This document shows positions 26,396-34,234 of a DNA stretch of 61,600 nucleotides, one piece after another. Made by a program: the position numbers and the translations under genes. The notes beneath the pieces were generated by a model. The model saw only the letters and a program-made list of their open reading frames with translations. It did not search any database and had not been told where the DNA came from. The DNA comes from Bacteroidales bacterium UBA1184 (GTDB lineage Bacteria > Bacteroidota > Bacteroidia > Bacteroidales > ML635J-15): positions 1 through 61,600 of the forward strand of contig DBYO01000004.1 in NCBI GenBank assembly GCA_002310235.1, in the 5' to 3' direction. Within the stretch, counting starts at the first letter, position 1. Every line of letters starts with the position of its first letter.

Positions 26396-26427
26396 AAAAT
26401 AAATTTTAATAAATTAAATAACTTAAA

Positions 26428-26450
26428 CTCGCAGTTACCCGAACTGCGGG
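26428..26450 (-). promoter_or_regulatory. Hairpin at the 5' end of the rpsP-rimM transcript
   Basis: On the minus strand CCCGCAGTT pairs with AACTGCGAG around a five-base loop (one wobble). It begins only a few bases after the -7 box, so the message would start with a stem-loop. It could stabilise the message or serve ribosomal protein feedback. Confidence 0.5.
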
Positions 26451-26452
26451 CG

Positions 26453-26460
26453 CAAAAGTA
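26453..26460 (-). promoter_or_regulatory. -7 promoter box TACTTTTG of rpsP-rimM
   Basis: Exact TACTTTTG followed by GC, 57 nt upstream of rpsP, as in front of rpmE2, rplU and rpmH. Confidence 0.75.
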
Positions 26461-26507
26461 CAACATTTTTTTGAAACACAGATATTTTTGAAGAAAACTT
26501 TTTTCGA

Positions 26508-27308
26508 CTATTTCCTCAACGCCTTAAACTTCTCGGCATTACTGCACAAATCTATATCTACGTATGTTTCAATGCCTTCCAACCTGCCATCCTCGCAGAA
26601 CTGCCAGAAAACCCAGTCGGACGGTAGTTTCTTGGGATTCTCCTTCTCGGAATAGTGAGCTATCCAGATGGGATATTTCTTGAATCGCTTGTCGTCGGTG
26701 ATGACTTTTTCGTAAAAATTACTATAGGTGTAAATTATCGGCACAACACCATAATGCGCCTCAACAATCGAAAGCCAGTTGAGCAGTCCGTTCTTCAAAC
26801 TAGTGACACTCTGCACCTTGCTGTACTTCTCAATGTCGAGCACAGGGACAAAATCTCCCTTTTCGATGACAACAGTCTTTATGAAAAGATTGGCCTGGTC
26901 TGTGCTGTTTTCGTTGGGACGATAATAATGGTACGCTCCTCGCGGAACATTGTATTTCTTCAGTTGCCGCCAATTCTCAGAAAAATTTCTATCCTTGGTG
27001 TCGCTGCCAGCCGTAGCGCGGACAAATGCAAAATCAATCTTGTTCTTGTCAACCAAAGTTTCCCAATCGACATCGCCTTGATACTCCGAGACATCAATTC
27101 CAAACAAGTTGTACTGCGGATACATCTGACGATAGGTCTGCATAGGCACTACTGCCCCCATTTCGGCTTCCTCGCCGCTACCAAAGAAACGCTTGTAGTA
27201 TTTCTGCAAGTAAGGATACGAGAAATAACCTGCGACAAGCAATGCCACAGCAGCCACGAAAACCGCGACGACTTTCCACCTCCTACCCTTCTTGTGCCTC
27301 GATGCCAT
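26508..27308 (-). CDS. Membrane-anchored GH25 lysozyme-like muramidase
   Basis: A 266-residue protein with an N-terminal basic stretch and one transmembrane helix (VVAVFVAAVALLVAGYFSYPYL), then a glycoside hydrolase family 25 domain from about residue 68. The catalytic and binding residues appear in FGIDVSEYQGDVDW, FAFVRATAGSDTKDRNF, RGAYHYYRPN, PVLDIEKYS and the terminal YVDIDL. GH25 enzymes cut the MurNAc-GlcNAc bond of peptidoglycan. Orientation places the enzyme in the periplasm. It starts 4 bp after the asd stop and is likely co-transcribed; both touch cell-wall metabolism because Asd supplies diaminopimelate. Confidence 0.93.
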   Translation of the reverse strand: MASRHKKGRRWKVVAVFVAAVALLVAGYFSYPYLQKYYKRFFGSGEEAEMGAVVPMQTYRQMYPQYNLFGIDVSEYQGDVDWETLVDKNKIDFAFVRATAGSDTKDRNFSENWRQLKKYNVPRGAYHYYRPNENSTDQANLFIKTVVIEKGDFVPVLDIEKYSKVQSVTSLKNGLLNWLSIVEAHYGVVPIIYTYSNFYEKVITDDKRFKKYPIWIAHYSEKENPKKLPSDWVFWQFCEDGRLEGIETYVDIDLCSNAEKFKALRK

Positions 27309-27312
27309 CCGC

Positions 27313-28305
27313 CTACTTCGCGATGAATTTATCCTTTACATACTGTGCGATTTGCACTGCATTGGTAGCAGCACCCTTGCGCAAATTGTCGGCGACAACC
27401 CACATATTTATGGCATTCTTGCACGAATAGTCGAGGCGAATGCGACCAACAAAAGTCTCATTCCTGTCCTTTGCGTTTATAGCCATCGGGTAAAGATTGG
27501 TCTTGGGGTCGTCCTGAACTACAAGTCCTGGAGCTGCCTTCAAGTCGGCCATTATCTTTTCCAAGTCGGGCTTCTGCTCGAACTCGACATTTACAGCCTC
27601 GCTATGTCCGCCAACTACAGGTACGCGCACAACGGTAGATGTTACAAGCAAGTGCGGCAGACCCAATATCTTGCGGCTCTCGTTGACGAGTTTCATCTCT
27701 TCTTCGGTGTAGCCATTTTCAAGGAAAGCACCGCCGTGAGGCAGGCAATTAAGGTCTATCTGATGCGGATAGGCAGGTTTTTCAACAGGTTTGCCTTCGC
27801 GTTCGCACATAAGCTGGTTCACTCCCTTGAAACCCGAACCGCTTACCGACTGGTAAGTTGATATTACAAGGCGCTTCAATCCGTACTTTTTCAGCGGAGC
27901 AAGCGCAACCATAAGTTGTATTGTGCTGCAATTCGGGTTAGCAATAATATGGTCGTCGGCAGTAAGTTCCGAAATGTTTACCTCGGGAACAATGAGTTTC
28001 TTGTCGGGATACATTCGCCAAGCCGACGAATTATCGACTACGTAGGTGCCAGTTTCGGCAAACTTTGGAGCCCATTCGAGCGAAACATCCTTTCCTGCCG
28101 AGAAAATTGCCAGGTCGGGACGCATAGCAACGGCATCCGAAAGTCCTACAACCTTGTATTCCTTGCCTTTGCAAGTTATTGTACGTCCAACCGAACGTTC
28201 TGATGCAACAGGTACAAGTTCATCGAAATGAAAGTCGAGTTCCTCAAGAACCTTGAATATCTGAGTGCCAACCATTCCGGTGGCTCCAACTACTGCTAAT
28301 CTCAT
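27313..28305 (-). CDS. asd: Aspartate-semialdehyde dehydrogenase
   Basis: A 330-residue Asd that reduces aspartyl phosphate to the semialdehyde for lysine, diaminopimelate, threonine and methionine synthesis. NADP-binding GATGMVG at residues 8-14, active-site Cys in IANPNCSTIQL (about residue 133), and QSVSGSGFKG plus VRVPVVGGHSEAV in the catalytic domain. Length is typical. It precedes the GH25 gene in a two-gene unit; no clear TAnnTTTG box is seen in the 96 bp before it. Confidence 0.97.
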   Translation of the reverse strand: MRLAVVGATGMVGTQIFKVLEELDFHFDELVPVASERSVGRTITCKGKEYKVVGLSDAVAMRPDLAIFSAGKDVSLEWAPKFAETGTYVVDNSSAWRMYPDKKLIVPEVNISELTADDHIIANPNCSTIQLMVALAPLKKYGLKRLVISTYQSVSGSGFKGVNQLMCEREGKPVEKPAYPHQIDLNCLPHGGAFLENGYTEEEMKLVNESRKILGLPHLLVTSTVVRVPVVGGHSEAVNVEFEQKPDLEKIMADLKAAPGLVVQDDPKTNLYPMAINAKDRNETFVGRIRLDYSCKNAINMWVVADNLRKGAATNAVQIAQYVKDKFIAK

Positions 28306-28401
28306 TTTTGTATCATTTTTTAGTTATACAATGTTTTTATTTTTATCTGCTTCCAATGTTATCAATTCGCCACTTCGTCTGGCTCATGGTACGAATGGAA
28401 T

Positions 28402-29397
28402 TTATAACCCCAACTTTGCCGAAACATCGAGCATCCTCTTTATCGGGCGATAGGCCTTTTCGCGAACATCCTCGGGAATGGTAATTTCGGGCATTTCGTA
28501 TTTCAGACAGTTGTAAAGTTTTTCCAAAGTATTAAGTTTCATAAAGTTGCAATCGTTGCATCCGCAGGTTGAATCCAATGCAGGTGCAGGAATCAAGGTC
28601 TTTTCGGGAACTGCCTTGCGCATCTGGTGCAGAATGCCCGATTCGGTAACGACTATAAATTCCTTCGCATCGTTGTTCTTGACATACTTCAGCAAGCCAG
28701 CCGTACTTGCAACGAAATCGGCGACAATGACAACCGGCTTTTCGCACTCGGGATGAGCAATAATCTTTGCTCCGGGATGTTCCTCCTTGAGTTCCAAGAT
28801 TGCCTCGAGGTCGAAACGACGATGAACATGGCAAGCACCATTCCACAGCACCATATTTCTGCCAGTCTGCGCGTTTATGTAACCGCCAAGATTCTTGTCG
28901 GGACCGAAGATTATCTTCTCGTCGGCAGGTAGACTATCGACAATCTGCTTTGCGTTGGAGGAAGTCACTGTAATGTCGGTCATCGACTTTATGGCCGCCG
29001 TGGTGTTGATGTACGAAACAACAGTATGTCCCGGATGTTCGGCAATAAACTTGGCGAACTCGTCGGCAGGACACGAATCGGCAAGCGAGCAACCAGCATT
29101 GAGGTCGGGAATTATAACTTTCTTGTCGGGGCAGATGATTTTTGCCGTCTCACCCATAAAGTTAACGCCAAGGAACACAATTATTTCGGCATCGGTCTTG
29201 GCTGCCATCTGAGCCAACTGGAGGCTGTCGCCAACATAGTCGCTGATGTCCTGCAATTCGGAATTTATGTAGAAATGCCCAAGAATTACGGCATTCTTTT
29301 CCTTTTTCATGCGGAGAATCTCCGATTTCAAGTCGATATTGCTGTCGATTGGCTGGTTTACAAAGCCAAATTTCTTTACATCTTCCTGTACTGTCAT
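28402..29397 (-). CDS. nadA: Quinolinate synthase
   Basis: A 331-residue NadA, which condenses iminoaspartate with dihydroxyacetone phosphate to quinolinate for NAD synthesis. The cluster Cys and substrate residues are visible: GHFYINSELQD, LNAGCSLADSCP, MVLWNGACHVHRRFD, HPECEKPV, and the C-terminal STCGCNDCNFMKLNTLEKL. It starts one base after the pcrB stop. The partner genes nadB and nadC are not in this window. Confidence 0.96.
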   Translation of the reverse strand: MTVQEDVKKFGFVNQPIDSNIDLKSEILRMKKEKNAVILGHFYINSELQDISDYVGDSLQLAQMAAKTDAEIIVFLGVNFMGETAKIICPDKKVIIPDLNAGCSLADSCPADEFAKFIAEHPGHTVVSYINTTAAIKSMTDITVTSSNAKQIVDSLPADEKIIFGPDKNLGGYINAQTGRNMVLWNGACHVHRRFDLEAILELKEEHPGAKIIAHPECEKPVVIVADFVASTAGLLKYVKNNDAKEFIVVTESGILHQMRKAVPEKTLIPAPALDSTCGCNDCNFMKLNTLEKLYNCLKYEMPEITIPEDVREKAYRPIKRMLDVSAKLGL

Positions 29398-29398
29398 C

Positions 29399-30124
29399 TT
29401 AAAATTGATTTATCTGTAATTCTTTGTTTTCGAATGCGTTGCCAACCACAATTATGTCGGCTCCCGCCTCGTATTTTTGTTTTATCGTTTCAATATCCCT
29501 AAGTCCACCGCCGACAATGAGCGGAGTTTTCGTGCTTTTGCGCACCGCTGCCACCATCTTGTCGGGCACTGGATTCAGCGCACCGCTGCCAGCTTCCAAG
29601 TAAGTCATCGAAAGACCGAGCATTTCACCAGCCACGGCTGTTGCAACTGCAAGTTCGGGCTTGTCGGCTGGAATTGGACGCGTATTGCTGACATATTCCA
29701 CAGATGTCGTTCTGCCACCATCGACAAGGATGTAACCTGTGCTTATGACCTCTATGTCCATCTGCATAAGCGAAGCTGCCGCAACCACATGGTTTCCAAT
29801 TAGGAACTCTGGATTTCGTCCCGAAATAAGCGAGAGCAGCAAAATGGCGTCCGCCTTTTCGGAAATGTGGCTTGCGTGTCCAGGGAAAATTATCACTGGT
29901 TTCTGGGTGTTGTCCTTTATTGCTTCGATGCACTTGTCGAGGTTTCCGAGCATATAACTGCTACCGACAAACACATAATCGGCAGATGAAGCCTCAATTT
30001 CACGTGCAAAAGCCGCAGTTTCGCCCAGCGACTGCTTGTCGGGATCAATCAAAACTGCGAGTTGCCTCCTGTGTTCTTGACAGTTCCGCAGTATAGTAGC
30101 GTATATGTTACCGTTTAAAATCAC
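29399..30124 (-). CDS. pcrB: PcrB/GGGP-synthase-family prenyltransferase
   Basis: A 241-residue TIM-barrel enzyme of the geranylgeranylglyceryl/heptaprenylglyceryl phosphate synthase family. It shows the block LAVLIDPDK, IIFPGHASHIS, the substrate-binding STGYILVDGGRTTSVEYVS, YLEAGSGA and LIVGGGLRDIET. Archaea use it for ether lipids; Bacteroidota carry a version whose product is less clear. The start is GTG at 30124, forced because the next Met lies far inside the fold. The TATCTTCG box ends 5 nt upstream, so the message would be essentially leaderless. Confidence 0.93.
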   Translation of the reverse strand: MILNGNIYATILRNCQEHRRQLAVLIDPDKQSLGETAAFAREIEASSADYVFVGSSYMLGNLDKCIEAIKDNTQKPVIIFPGHASHISEKADAILLLSLISGRNPEFLIGNHVVAAASLMQMDIEVISTGYILVDGGRTTSVEYVSNTRPIPADKPELAVATAVAGEMLGLSMTYLEAGSGALNPVPDKMVAAVRKSTKTPLIVGGGLRDIETIKQKYEAGADIIVVGNAFENKELQINQF

Positions 30125-30129
30125 AAGGG

Positions 30130-30137
30130 CGAAGATA
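30130..30137 (-). promoter_or_regulatory. -7 promoter box TATCTTCG of pcrB-nadA
   Basis: The box ends 5 nt before the GTG start of pcrB; transcription is expected to begin at or next to the start codon. Confidence 0.65.
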
Positions 30138-30346
30138 GTAAAAATTTTGTTGACAAGGATTTTTATTTATGCAAAGAACTTTGAAATTCGCACCTACTTG
30201 GGGCTGGATTTCAAATGCCTGTGATTTCTGCACTTGCACGAGTGTATAGTTTCAGAAAATCTCGAATAATGGAGCAGAAAGGTTGGATTACTTAAATTGC
30301 TTAAATAACTACACTTTGACCTAGTTCACAGATATGAGACCAAGTT

Positions 30347-30373
30347 AATTTGTCAGACACTGTCTGACAAATT
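30347..30373. repeat. Perfect 13-bp-arm palindrome at the island edge
   Basis: Left arm AATTTGTCAGACA at 30347-30359, one central base, right arm TGTCTGACAAATT at 30361-30373. No mismatch. No T run follows on either strand, so an operator or recombination site is as likely as a terminator. It lies 77 bp past the last island gene. Confidence 0.75.
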
Positions 30374-30449
30374 GGATATGTTAGATAAAACTAACGCTTG
30401 TGGCATAGGTTCACATTGGGTTTTGTTTACAACTCTAGTATTATATGAT

Positions 30450-31346
30450 TTATACTTCTTTGTATACAATACATTTTTTTGTTTTATTATATTTATAAAA
30501 CAAAGGGCTGATTCTGTGATTAAATTCAATAGTAGGGCTAAAATAAATTAGTTCTTTACCTTTTCTGAATGTAGATGCCGAATAATTTATACTATAATCA
30601 ATCATCATACAATCAGAATAGAGAGCCTTGATTTCCTCCGCATCATCGTATGAAACTATCCAATTAACATTTTGCAAACCTTTTATTTTTTCACTAACAA
30701 TTTCATGATGCCTTTTTTGATAATAGTTCATATACAATGATTGTCCCTTTAAATAATATGGTGGATCAAAATAAAAAAGCGAGCTATCACGATTGGGGTA
30801 TCTTTCAAGAATATAATCAACTAAATCTAATGCATCTTTATTATATAGAAAAAATCTATTTCTTTGAGTAGCAATATGTTCTATCCGACTTATCAATTCT
30901 TTTTTATTGAAACGACAATCTAATTTATAATTCCCTAATTGATTATATCCACCAATAACCCCTCCTTTGATTACTCCCGACCGATTTGTTCGATTCAAAA
31001 AAAACGTTGAATATCCCAATTCCAGTAAACCAACATTATTTTTATTTCTTTGTATTTCTTTTTGTTTTTTCCATTCTTCTATTGTTACAGGAGTGTCTGC
31101 TATCATTTTGCAGAAAATATCCGTATTGTTCAAAACAGAATGCCAAAAAGCATAAATAGAACGGTCATTATCATTAATTGTTATTTGATTGACAAATCCT
31201 TCAAACAACAAAAACAAAGCAATAGCTGCGCCACCAGAATATGGCTCAATATAATGCTCTGTTATTGTATTATCAAGACATATTTTAGCAATAAACGGTG
31301 CTAATTTATTCTTTCCTCCAGGATATCTCAACGGCGAATAGGTCAT
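30450..31346 (-). CDS. D12-class (Dam-like) DNA adenine N6-methyltransferase
   Basis: A 298-residue solitary-type adenine methylase. Motif X/I region PLRYPGGKNKLAPFIA at the start, AdoMet-binding EPYSGGAAIAL, acceptor motif FYFDPPYYLKGQS (DPPYY at 194-198) and a target region of about 110 residues between. The class commonly methylates GATC, but specificity here is inferred only. Base content is very low in G+C, like the three genes upstream. Its ATG overlaps the ParB-like gene stop by 4 nt, so the two are translated together. No endonuclease of the DpnII type is adjacent. Confidence 0.92.
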   Translation of the reverse strand: MTYSPLRYPGGKNKLAPFIAKICLDNTITEHYIEPYSGGAAIALFLLFEGFVNQITINDNDRSIYAFWHSVLNNTDIFCKMIADTPVTIEEWKKQKEIQRNKNNVGLLELGYSTFFLNRTNRSGVIKGGVIGGYNQLGNYKLDCRFNKKELISRIEHIATQRNRFFLYNKDALDLVDYILERYPNRDSSLFYFDPPYYLKGQSLYMNYYQKRHHEIVSEKIKGLQNVNWIVSYDDAEEIKALYSDCMMIDYSINYSASTFRKGKELIYFSPTIEFNHRISPLFYKYNKTKKCIVYKEV

Positions 31347-32902
31347 TCTGCTTTATTTATATTGTTACTTAAATATACAAATAATGGTTCAAGATCAGAC
31401 CAAGCCTTCTTATTGCTTTCAAAATCAGCAAAAAATTTGTGATTATGCACGCTCAGGTCAAGATTGTTTTTTATAAACTCAATCTGTTGTTTGACAACTT
31501 TATACGTTTGAGTATCCATATCATTTGCCAGTTTTGTAGTTAATACATAATCCAACATTGGCTTAAGAGAAGCAGATGAGTAATCAGACTTGTCATTATT
31601 GAATTTAAGAATGTTCATTATCTCGTCTTCAGAAATGGACTCTTGTAAATTGTACTTGCCTTTTAAATGTTTTATAAGGGTTTTTACTTTTGCCAGTCCA
31701 TTCCTTTTTGAATCTTGTCCAACCTTATTTGAATACTCTTCAAATAATTTATTTTGCTCGATGAAATAATAGAGAGATTGTTCCAAATAAGTTCTTAATA
31801 AGACAGAGAATGCATACTTTTTATCGTTTGTAAGCCCTTTTAACTCCGCAAACAATGTATCCAATTTATCATTGTCGAAGAAAATATCTTTATCTCTAGG
31901 AATAACATAGTTATCAAAAGATGACTTTCTACTTTTTCTTCTTCTTGTGACATTGTTTTTGGCAGACTCTAAATCTTGTCGAGTAGTGTCATTACTTCTA
32001 GTATTGTTTTCATCAAGACCAACGGTCATGTCTACATCTGGAGATTTTTCAAGGGTTTGAATCAACTTTACAATATCTGCAGTGGTATTGTACAGTCTCG
32101 AAAAGTTTTCTGCGTTTAATAACTCATTAAAAGCGACTATTACTCTCTTTTCATACTCTTCTTCAGGCAATTTTATTGTAATATCACCATTGTCATTATT
32201 AAAGCTAACACCAAGGAACCGCTTTGCTTCTTCAACTACATAAAAACGTTCCAAATTAGTGAGATTAAAAGTATCTGTATTAATATGAATGCCTTCTTTT
32301 TCCATTATGGTTTGTCCTTCTTTGAACAGATTAAAAACTTTGATAGTTTTCAAAATGTTTCCCCTAGTCTCGTTAAGAACCTCACATATATCTTCAACCG
32401 ACAAACCATCTTTCGTGTACATGTCTGCAACAAAAGAGTATTGATTTCCTGTTTCCCATCTCTTAACGGCATCTCCTTTATGTCTTTCATAAATGATAGG
32501 ATTTGCTTGCAACCTATTTGGTGCAATATGACATCTGATTTTATAATCATCAATTGGAATCTTGTTTTCCAAAATATTTTTCAACAACACATTTGCTTTT
32601 GCCGTTGAAAGGTATTTTTTAGGATTCTGCAAAAGTTTTAATGATGCCACACGCCTATTTCCTTCTAGCACGACCTTTTTATTATTTTCAATACAAATAA
32701 TAGGTTCTTCACCGACGAAGTAGCCCTCCTCGGAGATTTTCTTTGCCAAATCATAAATCTTTTCATTTTCAATGAGCAGTTTCATGATTTGCGACTGATT
32801 CAAATTGTCATTTGAATAGCGAATACGAGGATTGTTTACATCTAATTGCAACGAACTCACCTTGTATTCAAAACTTTCCCATGCTGAATAATCTATATAC
32901 AT
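31343..32902 (-). CDS. ParB-like protein, 519 residues
   Basis: Residues 10-100 form a ParB/Srx-type fold: DVNNPRIRY, then EEPIICIENNKKVVLEGNRRVASLKLL, where EGNRRVA (80-86) matches the ParB box that binds or hydrolyses nucleotides. A likely helix-turn-helix follows (GLSVEDICEVLNETRGNILKTIK, within residues 166-188). The last 300 residues, with a basic patch RRRKSRKS and several helices, match nothing I recognise. ParB-like proteins in defence islands include nucleases and CTP switches; which applies is unknown. It is 135 bp behind the HEPN-like gene and overlaps the methylase downstream. Confidence 0.82.
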   Translation of the reverse strand: MYIDYSAWESFEYKVSSLQLDVNNPRIRYSNDNLNQSQIMKLLIENEKIYDLAKKISEEGYFVGEEPIICIENNKKVVLEGNRRVASLKLLQNPKKYLSTAKANVLLKNILENKIPIDDYKIRCHIAPNRLQANPIIYERHKGDAVKRWETGNQYSFVADMYTKDGLSVEDICEVLNETRGNILKTIKVFNLFKEGQTIMEKEGIHINTDTFNLTNLERFYVVEEAKRFLGVSFNNDNGDITIKLPEEEYEKRVIVAFNELLNAENFSRLYNTTADIVKLIQTLEKSPDVDMTVGLDENNTRSNDTTRQDLESAKNNVTRRRKSRKSSFDNYVIPRDKDIFFDNDKLDTLFAELKGLTNDKKYAFSVLLRTYLEQSLYYFIEQNKLFEEYSNKVGQDSKRNGLAKVKTLIKHLKGKYNLQESISEDEIMNILKFNNDKSDYSSASLKPMLDYVLTTKLANDMDTQTYKVVKQQIEFIKNNLDLSVHNHKFFADFESNKKAWSDLEPLFVYLSNNINKAE

Positions 32903-33037
32903 AATTATATCCGTTTATTATTGTAAAACATAAAAAATCATTATTTTTTCACTTCGTGCTTTTTCTTCTAACAAATTCAAACTTGTAATGTGTCTTTTAG
33001 AAAAAATGTATTGCATTTCAATCATTTTTGCTTTGCG

Positions 33038-34234
33038 CTAATATAGACTAATTGATTTATCAGGAAAACAGATTTTGTTATTCTCATCATTTATTGTTTC
33101 CATTATCTTTTTTCCAACGACTTTCATTATCATACACATAAGTGGCACAATTGAGGAATATTCATCATAATTAATAGAAGTCATATGAAACTCTGATTCT
33201 TTATTATGAACTATAGAACATCTTACATCATATATGAATTTTGAAACACAACTATCAACTGCATTTGAATCTCTAATATTTTCGGGCTTCATATATGTAC
33301 TACCGTCTTTATTTTTTAGAAAATATTTTTCACAAAAAGAAGAAATACTTGGAGTTATATGAATATCTTGAATCTCTCCATAAAATGAAGAAATCACCCC
33401 TGAAACTCCTTTTACAAAAGTATCTCTTTCGCCGTTAGAAAACTTTTTATCTAAACCCTTAATTTGTCTTACAAAAGATTGTTTTATTTTCGATCCTTTT
33501 ACAATTGCAACAAACTCTTTTCGATAAACCATATACTCAAGAACCTGGTACATTTTTAGAAATGCCGTCAAAACATCGATACTTTCATTCCATTCACTAA
33601 TTACATCATAAATATCAATATATTGCTCATATTTTGCATTGACATTGAAGCCAACTGTTGGATTATGTCGAGAAGATGCATAATTCAAAGCAGGATTTGT
33701 TTTTATGCTTTCTCCACTATTTATATGCATAAACAATCCATACATATACAATTTCCATGAATCCACCCCAGACCAACTATCGTCATAAATTAAATAATAA
33801 TCATTTTTTCCATCATTATTTAAAATATAATGGAGAAAATCTTTTCTTTTGTCTTCATTAAAATTGATCTTTTCAAATGCCAACAATGTGTCATTTGTGA
33901 AAGCATTCCCAGTTGTGAATCTATCGCAATTAATGATTATTAGTTCTTGAGAATTCCATCCAAAATCCCTTTTTTTTAAGATTTGTTGATATGATTCTCT
34001 TTTTGCAATATACCTTTCATAGTTAATCAGTTCTTCATCGTTACAATTATTATTCATAGATTCCACAATGCTCCTCAACTTTTCATCTTGTAAATTATTT
34101 TTTAAGAGAGTTAAGGCATTTTCCAATCCATTTACATCAAGTTCGTCTCTGACATCTTCAACTTTAGTTATTAATCCAGAATATTCTGATAGAATGGTTG
34201 AGATAATGTCGGTATATAATTCTTCCCTATTCAT
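33038..34234 (-). CDS. Unknown protein with C-terminal HEPN-like Rx4H motif
   Basis: A 398-residue soluble protein, very AT-rich in coding. I do not recognise the N-terminal two thirds (helical, many Asn/Glu/Tyr). Near the C-terminus FIYDVRCSIVHNKESEFH contains Arg338 and His343 in the R-x4-H spacing of HEPN RNases, preceded by a helix and followed by another amphipathic helix, as in ApeA- or MAE_28990-like proteins. It overlaps the upstream DUF262-like gene by 8 nt, a sign that the two products act together. No transmembrane segment. A growth-arrest RNase effector is a reasonable but unproved guess. Confidence 0.78.
   Translation of the reverse strand: MNREELYTDIISTILSEYSGLITKVEDVRDELDVNGLENALTLLKNNLQDEKLRSIVESMNNNCNDEELINYERYIAKRESYQQILKKRDFGWNSQELIIINCDRFTTGNAFTNDTLLAFEKINFNEDKRKDFLHYILNNDGKNDYYLIYDDSWSGVDSWKLYMYGLFMHINSGESIKTNPALNYASSRHNPTVGFNVNAKYEQYIDIYDVISEWNESIDVLTAFLKMYQVLEYMVYRKEFVAIVKGSKIKQSFVRQIKGLDKKFSNGERDTFVKGVSGVISSFYGEIQDIHITPSISSFCEKYFLKNKDGSTYMKPENIRDSNAVDSCVSKFIYDVRCSIVHNKESEFHMTSINYDEYSSIVPLMCMIMKVVGKKIMETINDENNKICFPDKSISLY

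Larger units (their letters stand above)
30125..30449. other. Intergenic junction between housekeeping block and accessory island
   Basis: 325 bp without a credible gene. It holds the pcrB promoter box at 30130-30137, a separated inverted repeat TTTGAAAT/ATTTCAAA (30180-30187 and 30208-30215) and a long perfect palindrome at 30347-30373. I see no tRNA remnant, integrase site or transposon end. Base content falls sharply to its right, where the island begins. Confidence 0.6.

Noticed and set aside
30125..30449. Attachment site or tRNA-associated integration point at the island edge
   Set aside because: No tRNA gene, no direct repeat of convincing length shared with the other side, and no integrase gene in the window.
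31343..32902. Plasmid partition ParB
   Set aside because: There is no ParA neighbour and no parS-like repeat set; the long C-terminal half is unlike partition ParB proteins.
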